NCBI GenBank assembly: GCA_905193225.1
Contig: CAJJNV010000001.1
Span: 124,001-188,000 of the forward strand
Origin: an uncultured Oscillospiraceae bacterium
GTDB lineage: Bacteria > Bacillota > Clostridia > Oscillospirales > Acutalibacteraceae
Direction of reading: 5' to 3'
Length of the DNA stretch: 64,000 nucleotides
The notes beneath the pieces are model-generated. The model ran no database searches. It saw nothing but the letters and a program-made list of their open reading frames with translations, and was not told where the DNA came from. The translations under genes were made by a program, and so were the position numbers. Numbering within the stretch: the stretch's first letter is position 1; every line of letters begins with the position of its first letter. Below are positions 40,956-49,276 of the stretch, piece by piece.

Positions 40956-40984
40956 TGGAAATCCGCGCAATTATGTGATACAAT
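40956..40984 (+). promoter_or_regulatory. Candidate promoter of the O6-alkylguanine methyltransferase gene
   Basis: TACAAT (40979-40984) with TGA directly before it, an extended -10; the -35 at 17 bp (TGGAAA) is weak. The start would lie about 12 bases before the ATG, close to the ribosome binding site. Confidence 0.5.
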
Positions 40985-41002
40985 TAAGCCGAGGTGAAAG
41001 CC

Positions 41003-41536
41003 ATGACATATATTATGCATTACCGCTCCCCTCTCGGAGAAATTTTGCTTGCGGCCGACGAAAGCGGACTGACCGGTCTGTGGTTTGAGGAGCAGAAATA
41101 TTTTGCACAAAACCTCCCCCTTGAAAACACCGAGCAAAAAACCCCCGTTCTTGAAAAAGCAAAGCATTGGTTAGACATATATTTTAACGGAAAAGAGCCC
41201 GACTTCACCCCTCCGCTCAATCCCGTCGGCTCGGATTTTCGCCTGGCCGTGTGGGACAACCTTTTGCGCATTCCTTACGGTAAAACAACTACCTACGGCG
41301 ATATTGCAAAAAAGCTATCTGTTGAGCGGGGATTTTCGAAAATGTCGGCTCAGGCGGTGGGAAATGCCGTCGGTCATAACAGCATTTCAATTATCATTCC
41401 CTGTCACCGGGTGGTCGGTGCCAATGGAAGCTTAACCGGTTACGCCGGCGGTATCGACAGAAAGATCGGGCTTTTAAAGCTTGAAGGAATCGATATGAGT
41501 AGGCTTTTTGTTCCGAAAAAAGGAACCGCGCTTTAA
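41003..41536 (+). CDS. ogt: Methylated-DNA--protein-cysteine methyltransferase
   Basis: This suicide repair protein removes alkyl groups from O6-alkylguanine. The 177-residue product has the Ogt N-terminal domain (MHYRSPLGEILLAADESGLT), FRLAVWDNLLRIPYGKTTTY with the DNA-binding helix AQAVGNAVGHNSISIIIPCH, and the active-site PCHRVVG with the acceptor Cys (about residue 132), then GGIDRKIGLLKLEG. GAGGTGAAAGCC precedes ATG 41003; the GTG at 40994 is part of that site. Single gene. Confidence 0.95.
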   Translation: MTYIMHYRSPLGEILLAADESGLTGLWFEEQKYFAQNLPLENTEQKTPVLEKAKHWLDIYFNGKEPDFTPPLNPVGSDFRLAVWDNLLRIPYGKTTTYGDIAKKLSVERGFSKMSAQAVGNAVGHNSISIIIPCHRVVGANGSLTGYAGGIDRKIGLLKLEGIDMSRLFVPKKGTAL

Positions 41537-41595
41537 CACAAGCAGTTGTTATGATAATTCTTCAAAACCCACTTATAAGCCGCCGTGCTTTAAAA

Positions 41596-41620
41596 GAAAC
41601 CGATATATCTAACGGTTTTT
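41596..41620 (+). terminator. Weak terminator after ogt
   Basis: AAACCG (41596-41601) and CGGTTT (41612-41617) with a ten-base loop, followed by TTC. Short stem, so modest support. Confidence 0.4.
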
Positions 41621-41643
41621 CGGCAAATGTTAAAAGGCGTTGC

Positions 41644-41673
41644 TTGCGGCAACGGGCATGATCCTGCTATAAT
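41644..41673 (+). promoter_or_regulatory. Candidate promoter of the XRE regulator
   Basis: TTGCGG (41644-41649), 18-bp spacer, consensus TATAAT (41668-41673) with TGC directly before it. The leader to the ATG is about 77 bases. Confidence 0.6.
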
Positions 41674-41756
41674 GGCCTCGCCGTCGGAAAAGCGCCCCGA
41701 TAAAAGGGTAAAAAGAAAATTCCGTCACTGCCAAAGCCACAAACGGAGGTGTTATT

Positions 41757-42275
41757 ATGCTTGGCGAAAATATTAAATCAATCAGAAAATCAAAGGGGCT
41801 GTCACAGCAGGAGCTTGCGGTTAAGCTGAATGTCGTTCGGCAGACGGTGTCGAAATGGGAGCAGGGGCTTTCGGTGCCCGATTCGGATATGCTTATTTCC
41901 CTTTCAGAGGCTCTTGAAACGCCGGTCAGCGTCCTGCTTGGGGAAACGCTTAAACAAAGAGAAGACGATGATACAAACGATCTGAAGGCCATTTCCAGAA
42001 AGCTTGAGGTGATAAATCTCCAGCTCGCACAAAACAAAAACGCCTCTAAAAAAGGCGTCAGGATACTGTTCATCGTCCTTTTGGCGCTGACTGCCACAAT
42101 ATGGATAGGTTTGATAGTACTTAAAAGTCAGTATCTCACATGGAATTTAGGCGATCCCGAAACGGCTGTTTATGTTGCAGCACTTCACGCCTTTGAATAT
42201 ATTTTCGTGAGGATATCACCATTTTTGGTAATAGGACTGTCGGCAGGGCTGATATTAAGCTATAAAAACAGATAA
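41757..42275 (+). CDS. XRE-family regulator with C-terminal membrane segments
   Basis: The 172-residue product starts with a Cro/CI-type helix-turn-helix (IKSIRKSKGLSQQELAVKLN, then VVRQTVSKWEQGLSVPDSDM, residues 5-50), a charged linker with a short coiled coil (LKAISRKLEVINLQLAQN) and two hydrophobic helices (ILFIVLLALTATIWIGLIVL and ISPFLVIGLSAGLILSY). Membrane-tethered regulators of this build are common in Clostridia and may sense the envelope. It starts after ACGGAGGTG. Its target is not evident; the ABC exporter at 43764 with its palindromic operators is 1.5 kb away. Confidence 0.85.
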   Translation: MLGENIKSIRKSKGLSQQELAVKLNVVRQTVSKWEQGLSVPDSDMLISLSEALETPVSVLLGETLKQREDDDTNDLKAISRKLEVINLQLAQNKNASKKGVRILFIVLLALTATIWIGLIVLKSQYLTWNLGDPETAVYVAALHAFEYIFVRISPFLVIGLSAGLILSYKNR

Positions 42276-42279
42276 AACA

Positions 42280-42330
42280 AAAACGGTTATCACAAGGCCT
42301 TCAAAAACCGGGGCCGACGATAACCGTTTT
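42280..42330. terminator. Bidirectional terminator between XRE gene and Gx transporter gene
   Basis: Perfect arms AAAACGGTTATC (42280-42291) and GATAACCGTTTT (42319-42330) enclose a 27-base loop with its own GGCC/GGCC stem. T-rich flanks occur on both strands. Confidence 0.75.
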
Positions 42331-42345
42331 GATATATATTCATTT

Positions 42346-43008
42346 TCAAGCTGATATTTTGTTTTTCGACCGATTTAAGGCCACAATAATTTGTTTGGTC
42401 AAAAAGGCGGTCAAAAGGCCGCTTGCCGTTCCCGCAGCAATAAGAAAGGGCAGGTAGTATAAAAGGCCTATCTGGGCATAGACGATGGCCGCAACCGTCA
42501 TCTGTCCAATCTGATGAAAGCACCCGCCTATTGCCGAAATGCCGTATATGCTGTTTTTATTTATAAAACAGGCCATTATAACGGCAGCGGCCGAAAGTGC
42601 CCACCCCGCAAAGGAAAAGATAAAATTAAGGCCGAAGCCACCCCACAAAAGCGCCGTTAAAACCACCCTTAAAAAGCCGATGGTGATATAGCATTTTTTG
42701 TCGAAATAATAAAGCACAAAAAGGGTGACGAGATTTGCAAGGCCGAGCTTTATCCCGGGAACGGGAAGCGGCAAGGCGACAAACGATTCGATTATTCCAA
42801 CAACCGAGCAAAGACAAAGAAAAAGCGCCAGCGTCGCCGTTTTTTTGACCGAAAAGCCTGCCTTGGCACCTTTTTTTCCGCAAAGGTCTTTTCTGCCGTT
42901 TTGCGACGACACAGCGGTTTTCTTTTCAAAAGCGGGCTTTTGGCCGTTTTCGTTTTCAAAATTCTTCCCGTCTCGGTCGGTGGGGAGGGTTTTTTGTTTT
43001 TTCATCAT
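42346..43008 (-). CDS. Gx transporter family protein (heptaprenyl diphosphate synthase component I-like)
   Basis: The 220-residue product has a hydrophilic N-terminus of about 55 residues and then five or six membrane helices (ATLALFLCLCSVVGIIESFV, LANLVTLFVLYYFD, FGLNFIFSFAGWALSAAAVI). The phrase PLPVPGIKLGLANLVTLF is the Gx/Hpre_diP_synt_I signature; the family is ECF-like and its substrate is unknown. It overlaps the NusG-II gene by four bases; the two are a conserved Clostridial pair often near ApbE or Rnf genes, though none is visible here. Confidence 0.85.
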   Translation of the reverse strand: MMKKQKTLPTDRDGKNFENENGQKPAFEKKTAVSSQNGRKDLCGKKGAKAGFSVKKTATLALFLCLCSVVGIIESFVALPLPVPGIKLGLANLVTLFVLYYFDKKCYITIGFLRVVLTALLWGGFGLNFIFSFAGWALSAAAVIMACFINKNSIYGISAIGGCFHQIGQMTVAAIVYAQIGLLYYLPFLIAAGTASGLLTAFLTKQIIVALNRSKNKISA

Positions 43009-43478
43009 AAAAACACCATTCCAATCACCGCATCGGGGGTATCTTCTTTTGAGCTGTCTTTTGAATTACTTTTTGAGCTTTCTTTAATGACCGCCGCAAA
43101 GCCATTGGGTGCGCAAATCACAGGAACCCCGCTTTTTTTAACAAAGCCCTGCCGCACGCAGTCGTGATTGGGACAATCGGCCTCGATAACGGCTATTCCC
43201 TTTTGCCCGTCTACAGTCAAAATGACGGTACCTTTAACATTAAAATCGGGATAGTTTTCTTTTGAAATAACAATGGTTTTTGTCTCCCCATCGGGCTCAA
43301 AGGGTATTCCTTCGGGATAAAGGGAGCGCCCGTCAACATAAATATAGACCGACGAACTATTGCCTTGCTGTTCAAGAGCCTTTCCCACTCCGAAAAAGAC
43401 GAGCACCGATAAAAGTATCGCCAAAGCAATAACGGCGGCGTCGGCAAAAGAAAATTTAAGAGAAAAATTTTTTGCCAT
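43005..43478 (-). CDS. NusG domain II-containing exported protein
   Basis: The 157-residue product has an N-terminal membrane anchor (AAVIALAILLSVLVFFGVG) and a NusG_II beta domain outside (SVYIYVDGRSLYPEG, then GTVILTVDGQKGIAVIEADC) with the CPNHDC motif and VICAPNGFAAVI. The two cysteines of CPNHDC are conserved in the family. The C-terminus is a Ser/Lys-rich tail. AAAGGGGGATC precedes the ATG. It is upstream of and coupled to the Gx transporter gene. Biochemical role unknown. Confidence 0.88.
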   Translation of the reverse strand: MAKNFSLKFSFADAAVIALAILLSVLVFFGVGKALEQQGNSSSVYIYVDGRSLYPEGIPFEPDGETKTIVISKENYPDFNVKGTVILTVDGQKGIAVIEADCPNHDCVRQGFVKKSGVPVICAPNGFAAVIKESSKSNSKDSSKEDTPDAVIGMVFL

Positions 43479-43647
43479 GCCGATCCCCCTTTCCTCGATG
43501 CAGGCTTTTGAGCTGCTATTTTAAAGATATTTTTTCCGCCGATTTGCAGATAAAAAACAGCGGCCGGTCGGAAAAGCCTTAAAAATTTATTCCGCACTTA
43601 TTTTAAACCCGCCCCTTATGCTGTGTCAATAAATTTCTTGTTTGTTC

Positions 43648-43676
43648 TTGACAAACCGATGAAGATGTGATACTAT
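43648..43676 (+). promoter_or_regulatory. Promoter of the FtsX-type ABC exporter operon
   Basis: TTGACA (43648-43653), 17-bp spacer, TACTAT (43671-43676) with TGA directly before it. The start is near 43683, immediately before the first palindrome. Confidence 0.88.
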
Positions 43677-43685
43677 TCTAAATAA

Positions 43686-43735
43686 GTTAGCAGAGGCTAA
43701 CTATATTTATTGTGCTACAGTTAGCCTATGCTAAC
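43686..43735 (+). promoter_or_regulatory. Twin palindromic operators GTTAGC-N4-GCTAAC
   Basis: GTTAGCAGAGGCTAAC (43686-43701) and GTTAGCCTATGCTAAC (43720-43735) share perfect GTTAGC/GCTAAC arms with different four-base centres. Their centres are 34 bp apart. They lie on the first transcribed bases, where a repressor would block initiation or clearance. They differ from CIRCE in arm and spacer length. Confidence 0.85.
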
Positions 43736-43763
43736 GAAAATAACATAAGGACGGCGATCAAAA

Positions 43764-44462
43764 ATGTATCTTGAAATTAAGGATCTTCACAAATCCTTCG
43801 GGGAAGGAGATACAAAAACCGAGGTTATTAAAGGCATAACATGCGGGATCGAAAAGGGCGATATATGCGTGCTTCTCGGCCCTTCCGGCTCGGGAAAATC
43901 CACCCTGCTCAACATTATCGGCGGAATAGAAAGTGCCGACAGCGGCTCGGTCAAAATCGGAAACGACACTATCGAAAGCATGAATGAAAGCAGTCTTACA
44001 AAATACCGCAGAAATCACCTTGGATATGTTTTTCAGTCCTATAACCTCATTCCAAACCTTACGGTCAAGGAAAATATCGAGGCGGGAGCATATCTTTCCA
44101 AAAACCCTCTTCCCATAGACGACATTTTAAACACCCTCGGTCTTTACAAGCACAAGGACAAAATCCCAAGCCGGCTTTCGGGCGGCCAGCAGCAGCGCAC
44201 GGCAATCGGCCGCGCCATAATCAAAAATCCCGACATTCTGCTTTGCGACGAGCCCACCGGCGCTCTCGACTACAACACCTCAAAGGATATTCTCGAGCTT
44301 ATCGAACGTGTAAATCAAAAGTTCAAGAGCACGGTAATTCTCGTCACCCATAACGATGCCATCAAAAATATGGCCGACCGCGTTATACGGCTGAGAGACG
44401 GAAAAATAAGACACAATGACCTTAACGAGCACAAGATTCCGGCTCGTGAGCTTGAGTGGTAA
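43764..44462 (+). CDS. ABC transporter ATP-binding protein (LolD/MacB type)
   Basis: The 232-residue ATPase has Walker A GPSGSGKSTLLNIIGG (about residue 36), Q-loop YVFQSYNLIPNLTVKENI, signature RLSGGQQQRTAIGRAI (about 142), Walker B ILLCDEPTGALDYNT and switch VTHNDAI. The LGPSGSGKSTLLN and SYNLIPNLTVKEN phrases mark the MacB/LolD/SalX exporter class that works with FtsX-like permeases, and the permease gene follows 14 bp after its stop codon. AAGGACGGCGATCAAAA precedes the ATG. Confidence 0.95.
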   Translation: MYLEIKDLHKSFGEGDTKTEVIKGITCGIEKGDICVLLGPSGSGKSTLLNIIGGIESADSGSVKIGNDTIESMNESSLTKYRRNHLGYVFQSYNLIPNLTVKENIEAGAYLSKNPLPIDDILNTLGLYKHKDKIPSRLSGGQQQRTAIGRAIIKNPDILLCDEPTGALDYNTSKDILELIERVNQKFKSTVILVTHNDAIKNMADRVIRLRDGKIRHNDLNEHKIPARELEW

Positions 44463-44476
44463 GGGGGAAAAATAAA

Positions 44477-46705
44477 ATGAAAAATCCCCTTTTGAAAAGG
44501 CCGGGGCGAGAGATTTTTTCCGATCTCGGTAAAAGCATCGCTCTGTTTTTGTTTTTAACGCTGACCATCGGATTTATCTCAGGATTTCTCGTGGCCGACG
44601 GAAGTATGTCGGAGGCCTATGACCAAAGCTTTGAAAAATACAATATAGAGGACGGCCATTTTACTCTTTCCGCAGAAATTTCAAAGCAGCTTAAAGATGA
44701 TGTCGAAAAAGAGGATGTAACCGTCTATTCCCTTTTCTTTAAGGATTTTACTCTTTCTAACGACCATACCGTCAGGGTATATAAGTTAAGAAACGATGTG
44801 GACAGGATATGCCTCATGGACGGCAGATTTCCAAGCGACGATAATGACATCATCATCGACAGACTTTACGCCGAAAACAACGGCATAGAAATAGGCGATT
44901 CGATAGATTTTGACGGTAAAGCATTCAAGGTTTGCGGAACGGCCGCATTTTCCGATTACAGCGCCCTTTTCAAAAACCACACCGACATGATGTTTGACGC
45001 CAACAAATTCACCGTATCGGCCGTCACCGATAAAGCCTTTGACAATCTCGACCAAAACAAGCTTAAATATAATTACGCCTGGGTAAACGATAACAGAGAC
45101 CTTTCCGGCAAGGAAAAATCCGAGCTTTCGGACAAAATCAGAAATGTTTTAGCCTCCTCGGGAACGGTCACAGATTACATCGCCGCAATAGATAATCAGG
45201 CCATAATTTTCACCGGAGAAGACATGGGAAGCGACAAGGTAATGGTAACCACCCTCCTCTATATCATTATGGCCGTTATCGCCTTTGTTTTCGGAACAAC
45301 CACCAAAAACACCCTCGAAAAAGAGGCTAAAACCGTTGGAACCCTTCGTGCCTCGGGATATACAAGAGGTGAGCTGATTGCCCAGTATGCCGCCGCTCCG
45401 CTTCTTATAACTCTTATTTCGGCCGTTATAGGAAATATTCTCGGCTACACCTTCTTTAAAGGAATCGTGGTAAATATGTATTATCACAGCTATTCCCTTC
45501 CCACATACGAGACGCTATGGAACGGCAACGCCTTTATAATGACCACCGTTATTCCCTGCCTCATCGTGCTTTTTGTGGTACTCGCCGTGCTTTTCCGCAC
45601 GCTGAGACTTCCTCCCTTAATGTTTTTAAGGAAAGAGCTAAGCTCCAAGGGAAAAAACAAGGTCATAAGGCTCAAAAGAAAGAGCTTTATTTCGAGATTC
45701 AGATTAAGGGTCATATTCCAAAACATTCCCTCCTATCTGACCCTTTTCCTCGGTGTTCTTTTCGCCGGAGTGCTTTTGCTTTTCGGAATGATGATGTCTC
45801 CCCTGCTTTCCCACTTTAAAGAGGACGTCATAAGCTCCGAGATTGCAACATACCAGTATGTGTTAAAGGCTCCCGTCGAAGTCGAAGACGGCGCTGAAAA
45901 GTATGCCGTATGCTCCCTTGAAAACGAGAAGGGTGAAGAAATTCTCGTTTACGGTATTGAAAAGAATTCAAAATACTTTGACAAAGAGCTTGAAAACGGC
46001 AAGGCGCTCATTTCGACGGGATACGCCGACAAATACGGTCTTGAAAGCGGAGACACCGTGACCCTTTCGGAAAAATACGATAACGGCAGCTACGATTTCA
46101 AGGTATCGGGACAGTATCGCTATCCCGCCGCCCTGTCGATATTTATGACGAGAGAGGATTTCAACCGAAAATTCGACAAGGACGATAATTATTTTTCGGG
46201 ATATTTTTCAAACCAAAAGCTCGACATCGACGAAGCCTGCGTTGCCACCGTAACCACAAGAGACGATTTGACCGTTATGGCCGATCAGCTTGAGGATTCC
46301 ATGGGCAAAATGTTTTATCTGTTTTATGTATTTGCCATAGTCATATATATTTTGCTTATCTATCTCTTTACCAAGCAGATCACCGAAAAGAATGTCACGT
46401 CCATTTCCATGCTCAGGATCTTAGGCTATGAGGCCGGGGAAATATCGAGAATATACAATTATACCACCGGCATAGTGATGCTTGTATCTCTGGTCATATC
46501 CCTGCCGGTGAGCTGCCTGATAATAAAGGTAATATATCGGGCCATGATGATGGATTATAACGGCTGGCTGACCCTGTATTTTGCGCCGTGGATATGGCCG
46601 ACAATGCTTGCCATCGGGCTTGCCTGCTACCTTCTGGTCTATTTCTTCCAGACAAAGCGAATAAATAAAATCCCCATGGGAGAAGCTCTCAAAAGCGACG
46701 AATAG
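44477..46705 (+). CDS. FtsX-like ABC transporter permease
   Basis: The 742-residue permease has an N-terminal membrane helix (IALFLFLTLTIGFISGFLVA), a large external domain (about 45-265), three helices around 265-380 (VMVTTLLYIIMAVIAFVFGT, then AAPLLITLISAVIGNILGY), a second helix-domain-helix unit and three C-terminal helices. LLYIIMAVIAFVFGTTTKNT and SISMLRILGYEAGEISR are FtsX-type coupling segments. The start at 44477 follows AAGGGGG; a GTG at 44456 lies inside the ATPase gene. It may export peptides or lipids or act in resistance; nothing fixes the substrate. Confidence 0.93.
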   Translation: MKNPLLKRPGREIFSDLGKSIALFLFLTLTIGFISGFLVADGSMSEAYDQSFEKYNIEDGHFTLSAEISKQLKDDVEKEDVTVYSLFFKDFTLSNDHTVRVYKLRNDVDRICLMDGRFPSDDNDIIIDRLYAENNGIEIGDSIDFDGKAFKVCGTAAFSDYSALFKNHTDMMFDANKFTVSAVTDKAFDNLDQNKLKYNYAWVNDNRDLSGKEKSELSDKIRNVLASSGTVTDYIAAIDNQAIIFTGEDMGSDKVMVTTLLYIIMAVIAFVFGTTTKNTLEKEAKTVGTLRASGYTRGELIAQYAAAPLLITLISAVIGNILGYTFFKGIVVNMYYHSYSLPTYETLWNGNAFIMTTVIPCLIVLFVVLAVLFRTLRLPPLMFLRKELSSKGKNKVIRLKRKSFISRFRLRVIFQNIPSYLTLFLGVLFAGVLLLFGMMMSPLLSHFKEDVISSEIATYQYVLKAPVEVEDGAEKYAVCSLENEKGEEILVYGIEKNSKYFDKELENGKALISTGYADKYGLESGDTVTLSEKYDNGSYDFKVSGQYRYPAALSIFMTREDFNRKFDKDDNYFSGYFSNQKLDIDEACVATVTTRDDLTVMADQLEDSMGKMFYLFYVFAIVIYILLIYLFTKQITEKNVTSISMLRILGYEAGEISRIYNYTTGIVMLVSLVISLPVSCLIIKVIYRAMMMDYNGWLTLYFAPWIWPTMLAIGLACYLLVYFFQTKRINKIPMGEALKSDE

Positions 46706-46835
46706 CGTGCAAAGCAAAGACCGCCCCCGACAGATGTTTTTAACGGCATTTATCGGCGACAGGTAAAATAAATTTATAAACAATCGGCGGGAGAAAAAAC
46801 CGCCGCAGCAAAAATTCAATATAAAGGAGAATAAA

Positions 46836-47117
46836 ATGAGCGTAGTAATAATCGGCGGAAACGAGTGTATGGAAAGAAGGTATATCGACCTTTGCAAATC
46901 CTATTCCTGCAAGGCTAAGGTGTATACCAAAATGAAGGCCGGAATGAAGGACATAGGCAGTCCCGACCTGCTGGTTCTTTTCACAAGCACCATGTCCCAC
47001 AAAATGCTCAGATCGGTGCTCAGCGGAAGCAAAAACGAAGGCATGTCTATCGAACGCTGCCACACAAGTTCTATTGCCGCGTTAAAGAACATACTTGAAA
47101 AGCATGCCGTGAGCTGA
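46836..47117 (+). CDS. DUF2325 domain protein (93 aa)
   Basis: The product is a compact alpha/beta protein: SVVIIGGNECMERRYIDLCK, SPDLLVLFTSTMSHKMLRS and ERCHTSSIAALKNILEKH. These match the DUF2325 pattern, a small Rossmann-like family seen in Firmicutes, often near redox or heme genes; function unknown. AAAGGAGAATAAA precedes the ATG. It lies 130 bp after the permease and may be the last gene of that transcript or independent. Confidence 0.82.
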   Translation: MSVVIIGGNECMERRYIDLCKSYSCKAKVYTKMKAGMKDIGSPDLLVLFTSTMSHKMLRSVLSGSKNEGMSIERCHTSSIAALKNILEKHAVS

Positions 47118-47229
47118 AAAGCTTGGCCGTAACACACAAAAAAAGACGCCTGAAGCAGCCTGTTAACATTGTTTTCGGCTATCATCGGCAAAAAATATAA
47201 ACAGCTGATAAACAGGCGCATTTACAGCA

Positions 47230-47267
47230 AAAAGCCGCTTTCGAAGATAACCTCGAAAGCGGCTTTT
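47230..47267. terminator. Strong bidirectional terminator
   Basis: Perfect 15-bp arms AAAAGCCGCTTTCGA (47230-47244) and TCGAAAGCGGCTTTT (47253-47267) with an eight-base loop. It serves the DUF2325 gene and the converging YesL-like gene. Confidence 0.92.
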
Positions 47268-47344
47268 ACCGTTTCACAGCCGCAGCGGCGATTGCCGTTA
47301 CGGGCGTAATGTAAACCATTTTTGCGGAAAGTCCGTTAAAAAGC

Positions 47345-48346
47345 TTAATTATCGTCGTTCTTCTGGCCGCCCTGCCCTTTTATATCGTCGTCAAACACCG
47401 TCTCGGCCTCAAGCACCGAGCGATGCACCATTCTTCCGTTGTGATAAACATATTCGGGAAGGGGCTTTTTCTCGGTTTCTCCGTTTTCTTCTCCCGGCGT
47501 TGAAAGACCTTCTGCCGTTTGGTCTTTGTTATTTTCATAGTATGGGTCGATAATATACCTTTTCAGGGCCGGATAGGTTATGAAATTGACCGAATAGAAC
47601 ATAAGTCCCGTCACAAAACACACCGACAGAATTATAAAAATTCCAATGAAAAAAGACACCGAAAGGCCTATGTAAAGAAAGGCAAAGGTAATAACCGTAA
47701 TGAGCGCAAGCACAAGGGTTATAAGAAAGTTCCGCAGCAGCACCGCAAAGGAAAAGATAATGCCGTTTTTAATTATCTCAAAAAGCTTAAGATTGAAGGA
47801 AACAGCCATTGTATAAACATAATACTGCATAAAGAGATAAACGAGCGCAGCCAGCATACAAAGGGGCAGACACACATATCTGAAAGCGCCGCTCATAGCA
47901 TAGTATGTGGGAATGGCATAGGAAAGAGCCACAAAGCAGATATAACCGATTATCGAAAGGGCAAGGGGCTGCTTTATATTCTTTTTAACGGTCGAAAAAA
48001 AGTCATTCCAGATAAATACCGGTTCTTCTCTCGCAAAGTCCCTTGCAATGCGGGAGGCTCCGCCGAAAAAAGGTCCCGACAGCATAAACGGCGACAGTAT
48101 TATAACCGCCGAAAGCTGAAGATCACCGGCGATGGCCGTATTTCTGATAAGGGTGTAGATGAGATAGGAAAGTCCTATAAAAGGCACCATTGTAAGCAGA
48201 AAGATTAGACTTAAAATACAAATATCCCAAAACTTTCTCCCTAAAATCTCAAAGTATTTGGCAAAGGGGCTTTTTTCGTAAACTTCCGATTTGGAAACTC
48301 CCCTGCCCGGCTTTGAATAGCCGCCGAAAATATTGAATTTTGCCAA
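47345..48346 (-). CDS. YesL/DUF624-like membrane protein
   Basis: The 333-residue product has five to six membrane helices (FWDICILSLIFLLTMVPFIG, LSIIGYICFVALSYAIP, FLITLVLALITVITFAFLYI, FFIGIFIILSVCFVTGLMFY) and the YesL-type opening with a cytoplasmic N-terminus and FFGGASRIARDFAREEPVF. The C-terminal 60 residues are polar and acidic. Start codon is TTG at 48346, with GGAGGACG nine bases upstream. Function unknown; relatives occur near carbohydrate uptake genes. It follows xerD after 15 bp. Confidence 0.8.
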   Translation of the reverse strand: MAKFNIFGGYSKPGRGVSKSEVYEKSPFAKYFEILGRKFWDICILSLIFLLTMVPFIGLSYLIYTLIRNTAIAGDLQLSAVIILSPFMLSGPFFGGASRIARDFAREEPVFIWNDFFSTVKKNIKQPLALSIIGYICFVALSYAIPTYYAMSGAFRYVCLPLCMLAALVYLFMQYYVYTMAVSFNLKLFEIIKNGIIFSFAVLLRNFLITLVLALITVITFAFLYIGLSVSFFIGIFIILSVCFVTGLMFYSVNFITYPALKRYIIDPYYENNKDQTAEGLSTPGEENGETEKKPLPEYVYHNGRMVHRSVLEAETVFDDDIKGQGGQKNDDN

Positions 48347-48361
48347 CTTGACGTCCTCCGT

Positions 48362-49255
48362 TTATGCTCTGCGAGCCTTGGGATGAAAATGCGAATAAGA
48401 ATTTTTGTATTTTTCCTTAATAAGCCTTGCGTACATCTGGGTAGAGGAAATGTCGGAATGTCCGAGCATCTCCTTGATGTCGCTGAGCTGAGCACCGTTT
48501 TCAAGCAGATGGGCGGCGAAGGAATGACGAAGGGTTTGCGGGGTGATGTCCTTGTTTATGCCGATCTGCTTTGCATAAGTCTTGATTATCTTCCAAAAGC
48601 CTTGACGGGTCATGGGAGATCCGTTCATATTGGTGAAAAGCACCGTTTCGTTATAATCGAGTATTATCATTCCCCTGATCCTGTCAAGGTAATCCTTGAC
48701 CGCCTTAACCGCCTCGTCGTATATGGGAATGACCCTTTCGTTTTTGCCGCTCCTGCAATGCAGAAGTCCCACCTGAAGGTTAACATCCTCAACCTTTAGT
48801 TCCACAAGCTCGGATACCCTGATGCCGGTGGCGTATAAAAGTTCAAGCATAGCACGGTCGCGGCAGCCCTTAGGCTCAAGAGAATCGGGGGCCGATATAA
48901 GTGTTTCTATCTCGTTCTCGGAAAGTATCTCGGGGGCCTTATGCTCGGGCTTCGACGACTTTATACCCGATGCGGGATTGACAACCAGGCATTCTCCCTC
49001 TAAATTCATAAAGCGGTAAAAACAGCGTATTGTCGAAAGCATACGGTTGACACTTGATTTTGAACGTCCCTTTGATTCAAGTGTGAATATGTATTTCCCG
49101 ATAACCTCTCCCGAAGCCTTGTCGGCAGGGATATTCTGACCGTCAAGATATTCTAAAAACTGATCTATATCTCTCAAATATGAGTTAAGGGTGTTTTCCG
49201 ACACCTTTTTCTTCCTTTTAAGATATTCACCGAATCTATCTTTTAAAACGGTCAT
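48362..49255 (-). CDS. xerD: Tyrosine recombinase XerD
   Basis: XerD with XerC resolves chromosome dimers at dif. The 297-residue product has the N-terminal core-binding domain (FGEYLKRKKKVSENTLNSYL) and the catalytic set Arg (LYATGIRVSELVELK), Lys (CRSGKNERVIPIY), TLRHSFAAHLLENG, His (LGHSDISSTQMYARL) and Tyr in the same segment. The SpoIIM gene is directly upstream, as in Bacillus subtilis where spoIIM neighbours ripX/xerD, which supports the XerD name over XerC. AAAGGAGAG precedes the ATG. Confidence 0.93.
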   Translation of the reverse strand: MTVLKDRFGEYLKRKKKVSENTLNSYLRDIDQFLEYLDGQNIPADKASGEVIGKYIFTLESKGRSKSSVNRMLSTIRCFYRFMNLEGECLVVNPASGIKSSKPEHKAPEILSENEIETLISAPDSLEPKGCRDRAMLELLYATGIRVSELVELKVEDVNLQVGLLHCRSGKNERVIPIYDEAVKAVKDYLDRIRGMIILDYNETVLFTNMNGSPMTRQGFWKIIKTYAKQIGINKDITPQTLRHSFAAHLLENGAQLSDIKEMLGHSDISSTQMYARLIKEKYKNSYSHFHPKARRA

Positions 49256-49276
49256 TTTAAACTCTCCTTTTTCCGA

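Noticed and set aside
43686..43735. Reading the twin palindromes as additional CIRCE elements
   Set aside because: CIRCE is TTAGCACTC-N9-GAGTGCTAA; these have six-base arms GTTAGC/GCTAAC and four-base centres.
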